From DASPWW01 sp963756745 (GTDB lineage: Bacteria > Actinomycetota > Thermoleophilia > Solirubrobacterales > 70-9), in NCBI GenBank assembly GCA_963756745.1, contig CAVWOU010000001.1:1-64000 (forward strand): DNA of 64,000 nt, in the 5' to 3' direction. Position 1 is the stretch's first letter. Each line of letters starts with the position of its first letter. Below, one piece after another: positions 10,147-18,604 of this stretch. The position numbers and the translations under genes were made by a program. Under the pieces are notes generated by a model. The model was not told where the DNA came from and made no database searches. It saw nothing but the letters and a program-made list of their open reading frames with translations.

Positions 10147-11266
10147 CCAACGGCCGAGGCGCTCCTATCGGTCGTCGCCCTCCTAACAACCCCCCAAGGC
10201 CCTGGGCGAAGTACATCCGAGGTACATCGGGCGGGACCGGCGAGTACCGCGGCGTCTACTTCGCTTCGTGAAGTATTGCTCGGCAAGCGGAAGTCGTGGC
10301 ACTCGCTGGAACTCGGCGCGCACCCAGAATCTGCTTGCCATGCAGAAGGTCGCCGTCGATGACCAGCACCGGCGGCCCGTCGTCGGGGTCCTCGCTCCAC
10401 ATTGTGACGCCGTCCTCGAGCTCGAGGTCGGGAAAGTGCCACCGATCCGGCCGGGCACCAAAACCCGGTCGCCTGCGGGATGGTCGTCGCGGGTCATGGG
10501 TCTTCCTTCAACTCGAGCAGGTCGCGTTGCAGCCGGGTGAATGAGCTCGCAGAGCTCGAGATCGCGTCGCTCGTCGGCGAGCTGGATCAAGTCGGCGGCG
10601 AACGCCGGCAGCGCCGCCTCATCTGCACGGCGTCGGTAGCGATCATCGTCGCGGGAGCATCGTGGTGATTGTGGCGATGAGGTCGGCGGTGCTGACTGCC
10701 TCAGGGTGAGGGGCCGCGGACGTACCACTCCCCACGAGGAGGAGTGATGCGTCCGATGTCTGCCTCAGTGACGAGTCAGCCAGCGGCTCGAACCAGGACG
10801 TTGGGTCAAACGCTGGAGGAGGCGTCACCCAGAACAGCATCCCCACGTCCATCCCTGCCCGACGACCGGACAGGCGTTTCACCCGTGCGCCTCCACGGAC
10901 GCACAGGCTGCCGGCAGTAAGTGTTTCCCCCCGGCATCCTCGGGTACTTCCTCCGCTCTCACGTTCGCTTTCGCGTTCTCGTTCATGTAGCCATCACCGG
11001 GCGCGGAGGCTGCACGGTCCTTTCGTCGGGACCTGCGCCGGGAGGCGTTGGGCGGATCAGGCCATCGCGCCTCCCTGACGGGTGGGTGGTAGCAAGGCGC
11101 ATGCTACGAGGCGCGCTGCTACCAGTCGGCTACCAGTTGCGGTGCTGAAGGGAAGCTCTAGGCGTGGGCGATCATGATCGCCACGTGCGCGATGGGGATC
11201 GCAATCATCCCATCGCCAAGCGGGATTGGCGGGACCTGACGCGACCTGACGGAGGTCTGCGTCACA
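10147..11266. other. Poorly coding accessory stretch downstream of tRNA-Gly
   Basis: No complete recognisable gene was found in 1.1 kb. Minus-strand protein-like scraps are present: LPAFAADLIQLADERRDLEL near 10575-10620; an ATG at about 10498 (MTRDDHPAGDRVLVPGRIGG); and VLVIDGDLLHGKQIL in another frame near 10325-10385. They would need one or more frameshifts to join. Another open frame (10643-10882) contains MLFWVTPPPAFDPTSWFEPL. The region has the look of decayed genes next to a tRNA 3' end, a common integration site. Confidence 0.4.
10330..10352 (+). repeat. 23-bp copy of tRNA-Gly anticodon arm, inverted relative to the tRNA
   Basis: These 23 bases match exactly the anticodon stem-loop plus variable-loop region of the tRNA-Gly gene (11291-11313 read on the minus strand); the match begins tctgcttgccatgcaga. 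The copy is on the plus strand, so the two are inverted, about 940 bp apart. The identity ends abruptly on both sides. The anticodon stem is itself a near-palindrome, a feature of tyrosine-integrase core sites within tRNA anticodon loops. Interpretation as an att-like remnant is inference. Confidence 0.6.
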
Positions 11267-11340
11267 AGCGGCTGATGGGATTCGAACCCACGACCTTCTG
11301 CATGGCAAGCAGACGCTCTAGCCAACTGAGCTACAGCCGC
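11267..11340 (-). tRNA. tRNA-Gly (anticodon GCC)
   Basis: The minus-strand sequence folds as a complete cloverleaf of 74 nt: acceptor GCGGCTG/CAGCCGC, D-stem GCTC/GAGC, anticodon stem TCTGC/GCAGA with loop TTGCCAT, and T-arm with TTCGAAT. Anticodon GCC reads glycine codons GGC and GGU. The discriminator base is U, as expected for bacterial tRNA-Gly. CCA is not encoded. It lies 31 bp downstream of the RNase HI gene on the same strand. Confidence 0.95.
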
Positions 11341-11371
11341 ATCGAGCGGCCAGTATAGCCCTGGCCCTCGC

Positions 11372-11785
11372 CTAGGCCTCGGCGTCCAGCACCTCGTTGA
11401 CGAGGCGGTCGGCGGCCTCGTTTTCCTCGCGGCGCACGTGTCGAATCGACCACGAGTCGAACTCTGCGAGCGCCCTGATGACGTGCTTGTGGAGCCGCCA
11501 CAGCACCTCGTCCCGGACCTTGTACTCACCCTGGACCTGGCGCACGACGAGCTCGGAGTCGCCGATCAACTCGACCTCGCGGGCGCCGAGCGCGAGCGCG
11601 CGCTCGAGTCCGAGCATCATCGCCCGATACTCGGCGACGTTGTTTGTCGCGCTGCCGATCCGCTCGGAGTGCTCCTCGAGCACCTCCCCGTCGGGCGTCG
11701 ACACCACGACGCCGATCGCCGCGGGGCCGGGGTTGCCGCGTGCGCCGCCGTCGACGTTGACGACGAGGCGCTCGCGTCCGCTCAC
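11372..11785 (-). CDS. Ribonuclease HI family protein
   Basis: A 137-residue RNase H fold that cleaves RNA in RNA-DNA hybrids. Starting at GTG 11785, VNVDGGARGNPGPAAIG carries the first catalytic Asp and the GNPG turn, SATNNVAEYRAMMLGLE the catalytic Glu, ELIGDSELVVRQVQGEYKV the second Asp, and HVRREENEAADRLVNEVLD the C-terminal His/Asp region. GTG 11785 overlaps the stop of the upstream zinc-ribbon gene (GTGA), so the two are translationally coupled. The size fits the compact actinobacterial RNase HI-like proteins. Confidence 0.9.
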   Translation of the reverse strand: MSGRERLVVNVDGGARGNPGPAAIGVVVSTPDGEVLEEHSERIGSATNNVAEYRAMMLGLERALALGAREVELIGDSELVVRQVQGEYKVRDEVLWRLHKHVIRALAEFDSWSIRHVRREENEAADRLVNEVLDAEA

Positions 11786-12459
11786 GCGCTCTCTTCGCGG
11801 GCGGGCGCTTCGCCGTCGCCGTTCTGACCGACGCGAAGCTGGAGCCGCCCGTCCTCGCTCGCGCGGGCGTTCCACGCCCGGTCCGCGGGCCCGAGCTCCG
11901 AGACCTGCTTGCCGCTGCGCAGCGACGAGACGGCGGTAGCGGCGTCGTCCGAGAACACCACCTTCCACTGGTACCAGGAGAGGTCCCAGGCGACCGTGAG
12001 GCGCACCTGCTCGGGCGCCTCCGCCGGCGTCACGGCGGCCACCCGCGGCCGGCCGAGCGAGCGCGTAAGGCCCTCGACCGTGCGGCGGTGCTCGCTCTTG
12101 TTGAAGCGCTCGATCGCGCGACGGATGCGGCGCTCGGGGGAGTCGTGGCCGCCGCGCCGGGCCTCGCGGGTCGGGGCGCTCGGCTGCGACGCCTGCTCGG
12201 CCTCCCGCTCATCGGGCTGGCGCCGGCCGCTCAGGCGCGCCAGCAGTCTCCCGCGCGGCCGTTTCTCGGGCTCCTCGGCCGGCATCTGAGGCGCTCGATC
12301 CGCAGGCACCCAGCCGGAGCGCTTCACCTTGTCGCGGCACAGGTCGCACACGGCTCGGCGCTCGCGGTCCGGGCTCACGTACTCCTGCGTTCGCTCACCG
12401 GGCAGCATGTGGCGACCGCACACGTCGCACGCCGGCAGCTGATAGCTCTCTGGACTCAC
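11782..12459 (-). CDS. Conserved protein with N-terminal CxxC/CxxC zinc ribbon
   Basis: A 225-residue protein from GTG 12459. Residues about 1-45 hold two Cys pairs (PACDVCGRHMLPGE and AVCDLCRDK) that look like a zinc ribbon. A charged, low-complexity Arg/Glu-rich linker follows, then a C-terminal segment (RRTVEGLTRSLGRPRVAAVT, LTVAWDLSWYQWKVVFSDD). I do not recognise a characterised family. The 4-bp overlap with the RNase HI gene suggests a joint role in nucleic-acid handling, but this is inference only. Confidence 0.7.
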   Translation of the reverse strand: MSPESYQLPACDVCGRHMLPGERTQEYVSPDRERRAVCDLCRDKVKRSGWVPADRAPQMPAEEPEKRPRGRLLARLSGRRQPDEREAEQASQPSAPTREARRGGHDSPERRIRRAIERFNKSEHRRTVEGLTRSLGRPRVAAVTPAEAPEQVRLTVAWDLSWYQWKVVFSDDAATAVSSLRSGKQVSELGPADRAWNARASEDGRLQLRVGQNGDGEAPAREESA

Positions 12460-12583
12460 GCGCCGCACGGTAGCAACGCCGAAATCATTCCCGCGACGCG
12501 CTCCGCGGGGGAGGCCGCCCGGATGGCGGCCGAGGGGGCGAAGCCCCCATGCCCGCCGTCGCGGGGTGGGCAATGAACCCGGC

Positions 12584-14674
12584 CTACGCCTTTACCTTCT
12601 CTGCCTCCTGGTTGGCGGCGTCGATCACTTTCTGGGCGAGGTGGCCGGGGATCTCCTCGTAGCGCTCGAACACCATCGTGTAATCGCCGCGCCCGCCCGT
12701 GATCGCGCGCAGGTCGGGGGCGTAGTCGAGCACCTCCGCCATCGGCACCTCGGCCTTTACCTCGGTCGCCGAGCCCTTCGGCTCCATCCCCAACGGCCGG
12801 CCGCGACGCGAGTTGAGATCGCCGATCACGTCGCCGACCACCTGCTCCGGCACAGCGATCGTCATCTGCATTATCGGCTCGAGCAGCACCGGGTCGGCCT
12901 CGGCGGCCGCCTGCTTGAAGGCCAGCGACCCGGCGATCTTGAACGCCATCTCCGAGGAGTCGACGCTGTGGTGCTGGCCGTCGAACAGGCGCACGTGGAC
13001 GTCCTTTACCGGGTAGCCGGCGAGAACACCGCCCTCCATCGCCTCGGCGATCCCCTTCTCGACCGCGGGGATGAACCCCGTAGGGATCACGCCTCCCTTG
13101 ATCTTGTTCTCGAACTCGAATCCGGCGCCCGACTCCGCGGGCGAGATCTCGATGTGGCAGTCGCCGAACTGGCCTCGCCCCCCGGTCTGCTTCTTGTAGC
13201 GGCCGTGGGCCTTCGCCGACTTGCGGATCGTCTCGATGTACGGGACCTGAGGCGGCTTGAGGCTGATCTCGGCGCCGAAGCGCCGCTTCATGCGGTCGGT
13301 GATCACCTCGACGTGGACCTGGGTCAGCCCCGCGATGATCTGCTCGCCGGTCTGGGGGTCGCGGTGCACGTCGAGTGTCGGGTCCTCCTCCTCCAGCCGC
13401 CTCACCGCGGCGGCGGCCTTCTCCTCGTCACCCTTCGTCTTCGGCTCGAACGCGAACGCCATCACAGGCGCCGGCAGGTCGAGCGGCGGGAACGAGATCC
13501 CGGCGTCCTTGGTCGCCAGCACGTCGCCGGCACGCGTCTCCTTCAGCTTCGCGACGGCGCCGATGTCGCCTGGGCCGAGCTCGTCGATCGGCTCGATCTC
13601 CCTGCCGCGAAGCACCGACAGCTGGCCGATCCGCTCCTTCGCGCGCCGCGTCACGTTGGTGGCCTGGGAATCGCTCTTCAGCACCCCGGAGTACACCCGC
13701 AGCAGGTTGATGCGGCCGGCGTAGGGGTCGGCGAGCGTCTTGAACACGTACGCGACCAGATCGCCGTCCGGGTCCGGCTCGATCTCGACCTCCTCGTCGT
13801 CGGGACCGCGCGCGGTGACGGCGCCGCGCATCGCCGGCGAGGGAAGGTCCTCGACCAGCGCCTCGAGCAAGCGGTTGGTACCGAGGTTCTTGGTCGACAC
13901 GCCGCACGTCACCGGGAACAGCCGCCCGCCCGTCACGCCCTGCTTGAGCACGGTCACCATCTCGTCGTGTGAGATCTCCTCGCCCTCGAGGTAGCGCTCC
14001 ATGAGCTCGTCGGAGTTCTCGGCGACCTCGTCCATCAGCTTCTCGCGGTACTCCTGCGCCTGGTCGGCGAGCTCGTCGGGGACCGGGATCTGCTTCGCGT
14101 TTCCGCGCCCCTCGCCTTCGTACTCGAACGCCTCCATGTCGATCAGGTCCACCACACCGCTCACCTCGTGCTCGGTCCCGATCGGGATCTCGGTCGCGAC
14201 GACGTGGGGGCCGAACGCCTCCTTGAGCGAATCGAGCGCGCGGAAGAAGTCGGCGCGCTCGCGGTCGAGCATGTTCACGAACACGAGCCGCGCGAGCCCC
14301 TCCTCGTCGGCGCGGGCCCAGAGCCGCTCCGTGTGGACCTCGACCCCCATCACCGCGTTGACGACCACGACGGCGGCGTCCACCACCCTCAGGCTCGCGA
14401 GGGTGTCTGCGATGAAGCTCGACTCACCCGGGGTGTCGATCAGGTTGATCTTGCGGCCGGAGTGCTCGAACGACGCGACGCTCGCGCCGATCGACATCTC
14501 GCGCTCCTTCTCGTCCGGCTCGCCGTCCGAGACGGTGCTTCCGTCCTCGACCCGGCCCAGGCGGTTGACGACACCGGCCTCGAACAGGATCGCCTCGTTC
14601 AGGCTCGTCTTCCCGGTGCCGCGGTGGCCGATCAGGGCCACGTTCCGGATCCGATCCGGCGGCTGATGCCCCAT
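12584..14674 (-). CDS. Elongation factor G-like GTPase (EF-G2 type paralogue)
   Basis: 696 residues with the five-domain EF-G layout: G domain with P-loop GHRGTGKTS near residue 17, switch II DTPGE near 81, and G4 written NMLDRE; then domain II (DLVAYVFKTLADPYAGRINL), the domain III-IV region with ETIRKSAKAHGRYKKQTGGR, and a domain V ending YEEIPGHLAQKVIDAA. G4 has Met where canonical NKxD has Lys, and DTPGE replaces DTPGH, so this is a divergent paralogue rather than the ribosomal translocase. Its neighbours are RNase HI and a sigma factor, not rpsL/rpsG/tuf, which supports that reading. Confidence 0.85.
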   Translation of the reverse strand: MGHQPPDRIRNVALIGHRGTGKTSLNEAILFEAGVVNRLGRVEDGSTVSDGEPDEKEREMSIGASVASFEHSGRKINLIDTPGESSFIADTLASLRVVDAAVVVVNAVMGVEVHTERLWARADEEGLARLVFVNMLDRERADFFRALDSLKEAFGPHVVATEIPIGTEHEVSGVVDLIDMEAFEYEGEGRGNAKQIPVPDELADQAQEYREKLMDEVAENSDELMERYLEGEEISHDEMVTVLKQGVTGGRLFPVTCGVSTKNLGTNRLLEALVEDLPSPAMRGAVTARGPDDEEVEIEPDPDGDLVAYVFKTLADPYAGRINLLRVYSGVLKSDSQATNVTRRAKERIGQLSVLRGREIEPIDELGPGDIGAVAKLKETRAGDVLATKDAGISFPPLDLPAPVMAFAFEPKTKGDEEKAAAAVRRLEEEDPTLDVHRDPQTGEQIIAGLTQVHVEVITDRMKRRFGAEISLKPPQVPYIETIRKSAKAHGRYKKQTGGRGQFGDCHIEISPAESGAGFEFENKIKGGVIPTGFIPAVEKGIAEAMEGGVLAGYPVKDVHVRLFDGQHHSVDSSEMAFKIAGSLAFKQAAAEADPVLLEPIMQMTIAVPEQVVGDVIGDLNSRRGRPLGMEPKGSATEVKAEVPMAEVLDYAPDLRAITGGRGDYTMVFERYEEIPGHLAQKVIDAANQEAEKVKA

Positions 14675-14690
14675 ACCCCAAATATATGCG

Positions 14691-15467
14691 CTAGGAGACC
14701 GTTTGCAGGTTCGCCCGCAGGCCCATCACGGCCTTGGTGTGGAGCTGGGAGACCCTCGACTCCGTCACGGCCAGCACCTCGCCGATCTCGCGCAGCGTCA
14801 GGTTCTCGTAGTGGTAGAGCGCGATCACGAGGCGCTCGCGGTCGGGAAGTGACTCGATCGCGATCGCGAGACGGTCCTTGAGCTCGTTGGAGTCGATCTC
14901 CTGCTGGGGGTCGACCGCGGTGGGATCGCGAATCGTGTCGAGCAGCGAGATCTGCCCGCCGCCGGGGTCGGCGACGGTCCACAGGTCGTCGAGCGCGAGC
15001 ACCGAGGAGTTGGCGATCTCGAGCAGCGCGTCGCGGAACTCGTCGAGGCTCATGTCGAGCCTGCCCGCGATCTCCTCCTCGGTCGGCGTGCGGTGGAGGT
15101 CGTGCTCGAGCTTCGCGTGCACCTTCTCGATCTCGCGTGCGCGCGCGCGGACCGAACGCGGGACCCAGTCGAGCGAGCGAAGCTCGTCGATGATCGCGCC
15201 CCTGATCCGCGACACCGCGAAGGTCTCGAACTTGATCTCGCGCTCCGGGTCGTAGCGCTCGATCGCTCCGATCAGCCCGAGGAGGCCATACGAGATCAGG
15301 TCGGCCTCCTCGACGTGGGAGGGAAGTCCCGATGCCGTGCGCCCCGCGACGTACTTGACGAGTGGCGAGTACGCGACCACGAGTCGCTCTCGCGCCCGCT
15401 CATCATCGTCGATCTTGCAACGGCGCCAGAGCTCTCGAAGCTCTACTTCCCTTACGGTGGTTTCCAT
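14691..15467 (-). CDS. RNA polymerase sigma factor, FliA/WhiG family
   Basis: 258 residues from ATG 15467 (METTVREVELRELWRR). Region 2 is clear (AYSPLVKYVAGRTASGLPSH, EADLISYGLLGLIGAIERYD, EIKFETFAVSRIRGAIIDEL, then RSLDWVPRSVR), region 3 is present (TPTEEEIAGRLDMSLDEFRD), and region 4 ends NLTLREIGEVLAVTESRVSQ. This is a sigma-28 type factor used for motility in many bacteria or sporulation (WhiG) in Streptomyces. No flagellar or anti-sigma FlgM gene is present in the window, so its regulon cannot be inferred. An alternative ATG at 15500 adds 11 unconserved residues. Confidence 0.92.
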   Translation of the reverse strand: METTVREVELRELWRRCKIDDDERARERLVVAYSPLVKYVAGRTASGLPSHVEEADLISYGLLGLIGAIERYDPEREIKFETFAVSRIRGAIIDELRSLDWVPRSVRARAREIEKVHAKLEHDLHRTPTEEEIAGRLDMSLDEFRDALLEIANSSVLALDDLWTVADPGGGQISLLDTIRDPTAVDPQQEIDSNELKDRLAIAIESLPDRERLVIALYHYENLTLREIGEVLAVTESRVSQLHTKAVMGLRANLQTVS

Positions 15468-15584
15468 TGGCGCGCTAGGTTGTCCGATGGCGCCTGCCAC
15501 GCAAGCCCCCCGATCGTTAGTCCATACACGTTATCCCCTAAAGCGCTGCTATCCGCCATCTCCCCGGTGTCGAAAGGGCGTTTT

Positions 15585-16505
15585 CTACGCGCGGGGGTGC
15601 GCTCGCGCGTACTCCTTCCGCAGGCGTGAGGGCTCGACGCGGGTGTAGAGCTGGGTGGTCGAGACGCTCGCGTGGCCCAGCAATTCCTGGATCGAACGCA
15701 GGTCCGCGCCCCCCTCGAGCAGGTGGGTCGCGAAGGAGTGGCGCAGGGCGTGCGGCGAGATCCCGCCCGCGACGGCCGCTTCACGTACCCAGAGCGTGAG
15801 CCGGCGACGAACGTCGGATGGCGACAGGCGGCGACCGCGTCGTGAGAGGAACAGCGCCTGCGCGCCGTCTCCGTCCGCGAGCGAGGGGCGTGCGGACGTG
15901 AGGTAGCGGTCGAGCGCCCGCTGCGCGGGCTCGCCGATCGGAACGAGTCGCGTCTTCCCCCCCTTGCCCGACACGCGCAGCACCTCGGCGTCGAAGTCGG
16001 GATCGCCGGTGTCGAGCCCGATGATCTCGCTGCACCGAAGCCCGCACGAGTACGCGAGCTCGAACATCGCCCGGTCGCGGAGCTCGAGCGGGGTCCCGGC
16101 AGGAATTCGATCGAGCAGCGCTTCGACCTCGTCGCGGCCGAGCGCACGGGGAAGCCGGGAGCCGCGCTTGGGGTTGGGGAGCAGCTCGGCCGGATTCTGG
16201 GGAGCCTCCTCCACGGCGACGAGATGCGCGTACAGGCTCCGCACCGCGGCGAGCTTGCGGGCCACTGTCGCGCGCGCCAGCCCGCGGTCCGACAGGGCAG
16301 CGGCGTAGCCGCGCAGCTCGCGATACTGGATCGCCTCGGGCCTCAGGCCGCGCCCGCTCGCCCACGCCGCGAATTGGTCGAGGTCGACGCCGTAGGCACG
16401 CCGGGTGTTGGCCGACATTCCGCGCGCGTTGAGGTTGCGATCGAACCGCTCGAGCGCCCGCTCCCAGACGGGCCCCGGCCCATCTCGGTCACGCTCCTGT
16501 CCCAT
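15585..16505 (-). CDS. xerC: Tyrosine recombinase XerC/XerD
   Basis: 306 residues. The N-terminal SAM-like core-binding domain (FDRNLNARGMSANTRRAYGV) is followed by the catalytic domain with all residues visible: R157 (YSCGLRCSE), K181 (SGKGGKTR), H252 and R255 (HALRHSF), H278 (LLGHAS) and nucleophile Y287 (TTQLYTR). It resolves chromosome dimers at dif with its partner under FtsK control. No mobile-element genes flank it, and the position next to sigma-factor and cell-wall genes fits a housekeeping Xer rather than an integrase. XerC versus XerD cannot be told apart by eye. Confidence 0.88.
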   Translation of the reverse strand: MGQERDRDGPGPVWERALERFDRNLNARGMSANTRRAYGVDLDQFAAWASGRGLRPEAIQYRELRGYAAALSDRGLARATVARKLAAVRSLYAHLVAVEEAPQNPAELLPNPKRGSRLPRALGRDEVEALLDRIPAGTPLELRDRAMFELAYSCGLRCSEIIGLDTGDPDFDAEVLRVSGKGGKTRLVPIGEPAQRALDRYLTSARPSLADGDGAQALFLSRRGRRLSPSDVRRRLTLWVREAAVAGGISPHALRHSFATHLLEGGADLRSIQELLGHASVSTTQLYTRVEPSRLRKEYARAHPRA

Positions 16506-16542
16506 GGGCTTTGGTTCGCCGCCTCGGCGGCGATGCCTGCCG

Positions 16543-17592
16543 TCAGAAGATGTACGTGGGTGTCCCGACGTCGACCTTGTCGTACAGCTCGATCACGTCC
16601 GGTACGGACATCCGCACGCAGCCGTGCGAGGCGGCGCTGCCCAGCGACCCGACGTCGTCGGTCCCGTGGATGCCCGCGCCGTCGAAGATCCCCATCCAGC
16701 GAGCCTTGAGCGGATTGCTCGGTCCGGGCGGGATCACCTGGCCGGCGAGGCCCCCGGTCCAGTCGGAATCCGGCACCGACCACGAGGGATTCACCGCCTT
16801 GTTCTCGATGTGGTACAGGCCGGCCGGTGTGTCGAACCCGACCGCCCCGACGGCGATCGTGTACTCCTTCGCTAGCTTCAGGTTCTCGAAGTAGCGCAGC
16901 GTGAAGCTGGGGCGATCGATCGTGATGTAGCTCGGGTATGCGCTCGTCACGTCCTCGGTCGTGACCTCGGGCTCGGTCTTCTCGACCGGAGCCTCCACCA
17001 CACGCGAGTTCGGCGAATGGAGCGCGCCCTCGACACGCTGGCGGAGCTCGTCCGTGCGCACGGCGATTCCCGGCTGTGCCTCGACGGGGGTGAGAGTGGT
17101 CGGGGTCGGTTCCACGGTCGCGTCCTGCGGCTCCCGGTCGATCTTCGCGGCGACGCCGTCGATGAAGCCCTGAAGCGCGTCGTTCGAGTAGCCGACCCGT
17201 GGCTCCACGTCGGTGTCCACGTCGCCGCCGGTGGTATAGCGCCACACGCGGCTGAAGATGTCCCCCTCGCGGCTCACGTCGACCGCCTCGTCGACCATTC
17301 CGTCGACGTCTGCGCGCACCCTGAGGTCCTTGGGGGTGAGCGTGTAGTCCTCGCCGTCGAACTTCACCGTCACGGGGTGCTGCAGGGGCTCGACGAGGTC
17401 GGCCCGGACACGCGACTTCGCCTCCTCGGTGCTCCGCCCACCGACGTCCACGCCGCCGATCGTCACGCCGTCGGCGATCTCGCCCTCCTTGCTGGCGTCC
17501 AGCGCGTATGCGCCCACGGCTCCGGCCAGGAGCACGAGCAGGACCACCACGAGGGCGATCTGGACCCTGCTTCCTCTTCCCATTTTCCTCAC
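16543..17592 (-). CDS. L,D-transpeptidase with YoaR-like peptidoglycan-binding domain
   Basis: 349 residues. A single N-terminal membrane anchor (IALVVVLLVLLAGAVGAYAL) is followed by a putative peptidoglycan-binding YoaR-like domain (GVTIGGVDVGGRSTEEAKSR) and a C-terminal YkuD catalytic domain with HGTDDVGSLGSAASHGCVRM, where the nucleophile is about C325 and its His two residues before. It makes 3-3 crosslinks in peptidoglycan outside the membrane and can confer beta-lactam tolerance. It sits upstream of xerC on the same strand, 37 bp apart. Confidence 0.92.
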   Translation of the reverse strand: MRKMGRGSRVQIALVVVLLVLLAGAVGAYALDASKEGEIADGVTIGGVDVGGRSTEEAKSRVRADLVEPLQHPVTVKFDGEDYTLTPKDLRVRADVDGMVDEAVDVSREGDIFSRVWRYTTGGDVDTDVEPRVGYSNDALQGFIDGVAAKIDREPQDATVEPTPTTLTPVEAQPGIAVRTDELRQRVEGALHSPNSRVVEAPVEKTEPEVTTEDVTSAYPSYITIDRPSFTLRYFENLKLAKEYTIAVGAVGFDTPAGLYHIENKAVNPSWSVPDSDWTGGLAGQVIPPGPSNPLKARWMGIFDGAGIHGTDDVGSLGSAASHGCVRMSVPDVIELYDKVDVGTPTYIF

Positions 17593-17621
17593 CGCTTCAC
17601 CCGCTCGAACTCCAAGTCAGT

Positions 17622-17822
17622 TTAAGCATCTGGCGACCGAAGTCCTGATTCGCGCTTGGGTGCAAACCCCCTTTCAAGCCGGCCGCGTGCTCCGCTCCCG
17701 CGCTGATCGGGAGAGGGCGCCGGGAAGCACTCGTCGAGCGCGGCGGTGTCATCGGGCTCGAGCTCGGGCGCGTCGGCGGGGTCGGCCGGCGAGCCGGCGA
17801 GGGAGGTACGGTCCGGGGCCAT
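17622..17822 (-). CDS. Possible small acidic protein
   Basis: A 66-residue open frame starting MAPDRTSLAGSPADPADAPE, rich in Asp, Pro and Arg, lies between the L,D-transpeptidase start and the divergent cyclo-ligase gene. No domain is recognised and no convincing ribosome-binding site is seen, so it may simply be the intergenic promoter region. Confidence 0.25.
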   Translation of the reverse strand: MAPDRTSLAGSPADPADAPELEPDDTAALDECFPAPSPDQRGSGARGRLERGFAPKRESGLRSPDA

Positions 17823-17869
17823 CGCGCCGGATTCTCGCACCTATCTACCATCCCGCCGGTGAGCTCCGC

Positions 17870-18604
17870 GTGAACCGGACCGCTCGTCCGATGCGCTCAA
17901 AGGACCATGTCCGAAAGGAGGTCTGGAAAGCGATGGACCGCGAGGGTGTCTCGCGCTTCCCGGGCGCCGAGGGCCGGATTCCCAACTTCGCCGGCGCGAA
18001 GCTCGCGGCGCAGCGGCTCGCCGCGCATCGCCTGTGGAAACGCGCCCGGGTCGTGAAGGCGAACCCGGACTCGCCGCAGACCCACGCGCGGCGGATCGCG
18101 CTCGACGAGGGAAAGATCGTCGTGATGGCCGTCCCGCGGCTGCGGGACACCCACCCGTTTCGGCTCCTCGATCCCAAGAAGCTCAAGCAGAAGGAGATTC
18201 GCGAGGCGGCGACGATCAAGGGCGCACTCAGGCACGGGCTCGTCGTCGCCGACGAGGAGCTCCCCGATATCGACTTCTGGCTGTGCGGCTCGGTTGCGGT
18301 GAACCTGAGCGGAGCGCGCCTCGGCAAGGGCGGCGGGTTCTCGGACCTCGAGTACGGCCTGCTCGTCGAGGCCGGGAAGATCGACAAGCACACCGTGGTC
18401 GGCACGACCGTGCATCCGATCCAGATCCTGCGCGAGCACTTGATGATCACCGCCCACGACCTCCCGGTGGACCTCGTCGCGACGCCACGCGCGGTGATCG
18501 ACGTCGAGCGGGCGTACGAGCGCCCACGCGGGATCCTGTGGGACCACCTCCAGCCTCCTCAGATCCGCGAGGTCCCGATCCTGGAGCGGATGGGGTACGC
18601 GTGA
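17870..18604 (+). CDS. 5-formyltetrahydrofolate cyclo-ligase family protein
   Basis: 244 residues from GTG 17870, or 237 from ATG 17891. The family fold is suggested by DHVRKEVWKAMDREGVSRFP, KIVVMAVPRLRDTHPFRLLD, and the GxGGGFSDLEYGLL signature of the nucleotide/folate pocket (LGKGGGFSDLE). Typical MTHFS proteins are about 190 residues; this longer type also exists as a 5-FCL-like family of uncertain substrate. Its stop overlaps the GTG start of the next gene (GTGA), so it is cotranscribed with the alpha/beta hydrolase. Confidence 0.75.
   Translation: MNRTARPMRSKDHVRKEVWKAMDREGVSRFPGAEGRIPNFAGAKLAAQRLAAHRLWKRARVVKANPDSPQTHARRIALDEGKIVVMAVPRLRDTHPFRLLDPKKLKQKEIREAATIKGALRHGLVVADEELPDIDFWLCGSVAVNLSGARLGKGGGFSDLEYGLLVEAGKIDKHTVVGTTVHPIQILREHLMITAHDLPVDLVATPRAVIDVERAYERPRGILWDHLQPPQIREVPILERMGYA

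Noticed and set aside
12566..13972. Plus-strand open frame of about 470 codons
   Set aside because: Antisense to the EF-G-like gene, which has full domain structure.
15585..16505. Xer recombinase as an integrase of a mobile element
   Set aside because: Neighbours are housekeeping genes, there is no flanking repeat or excisionase, and length and motifs fit the chromosome-dimer recombinase.
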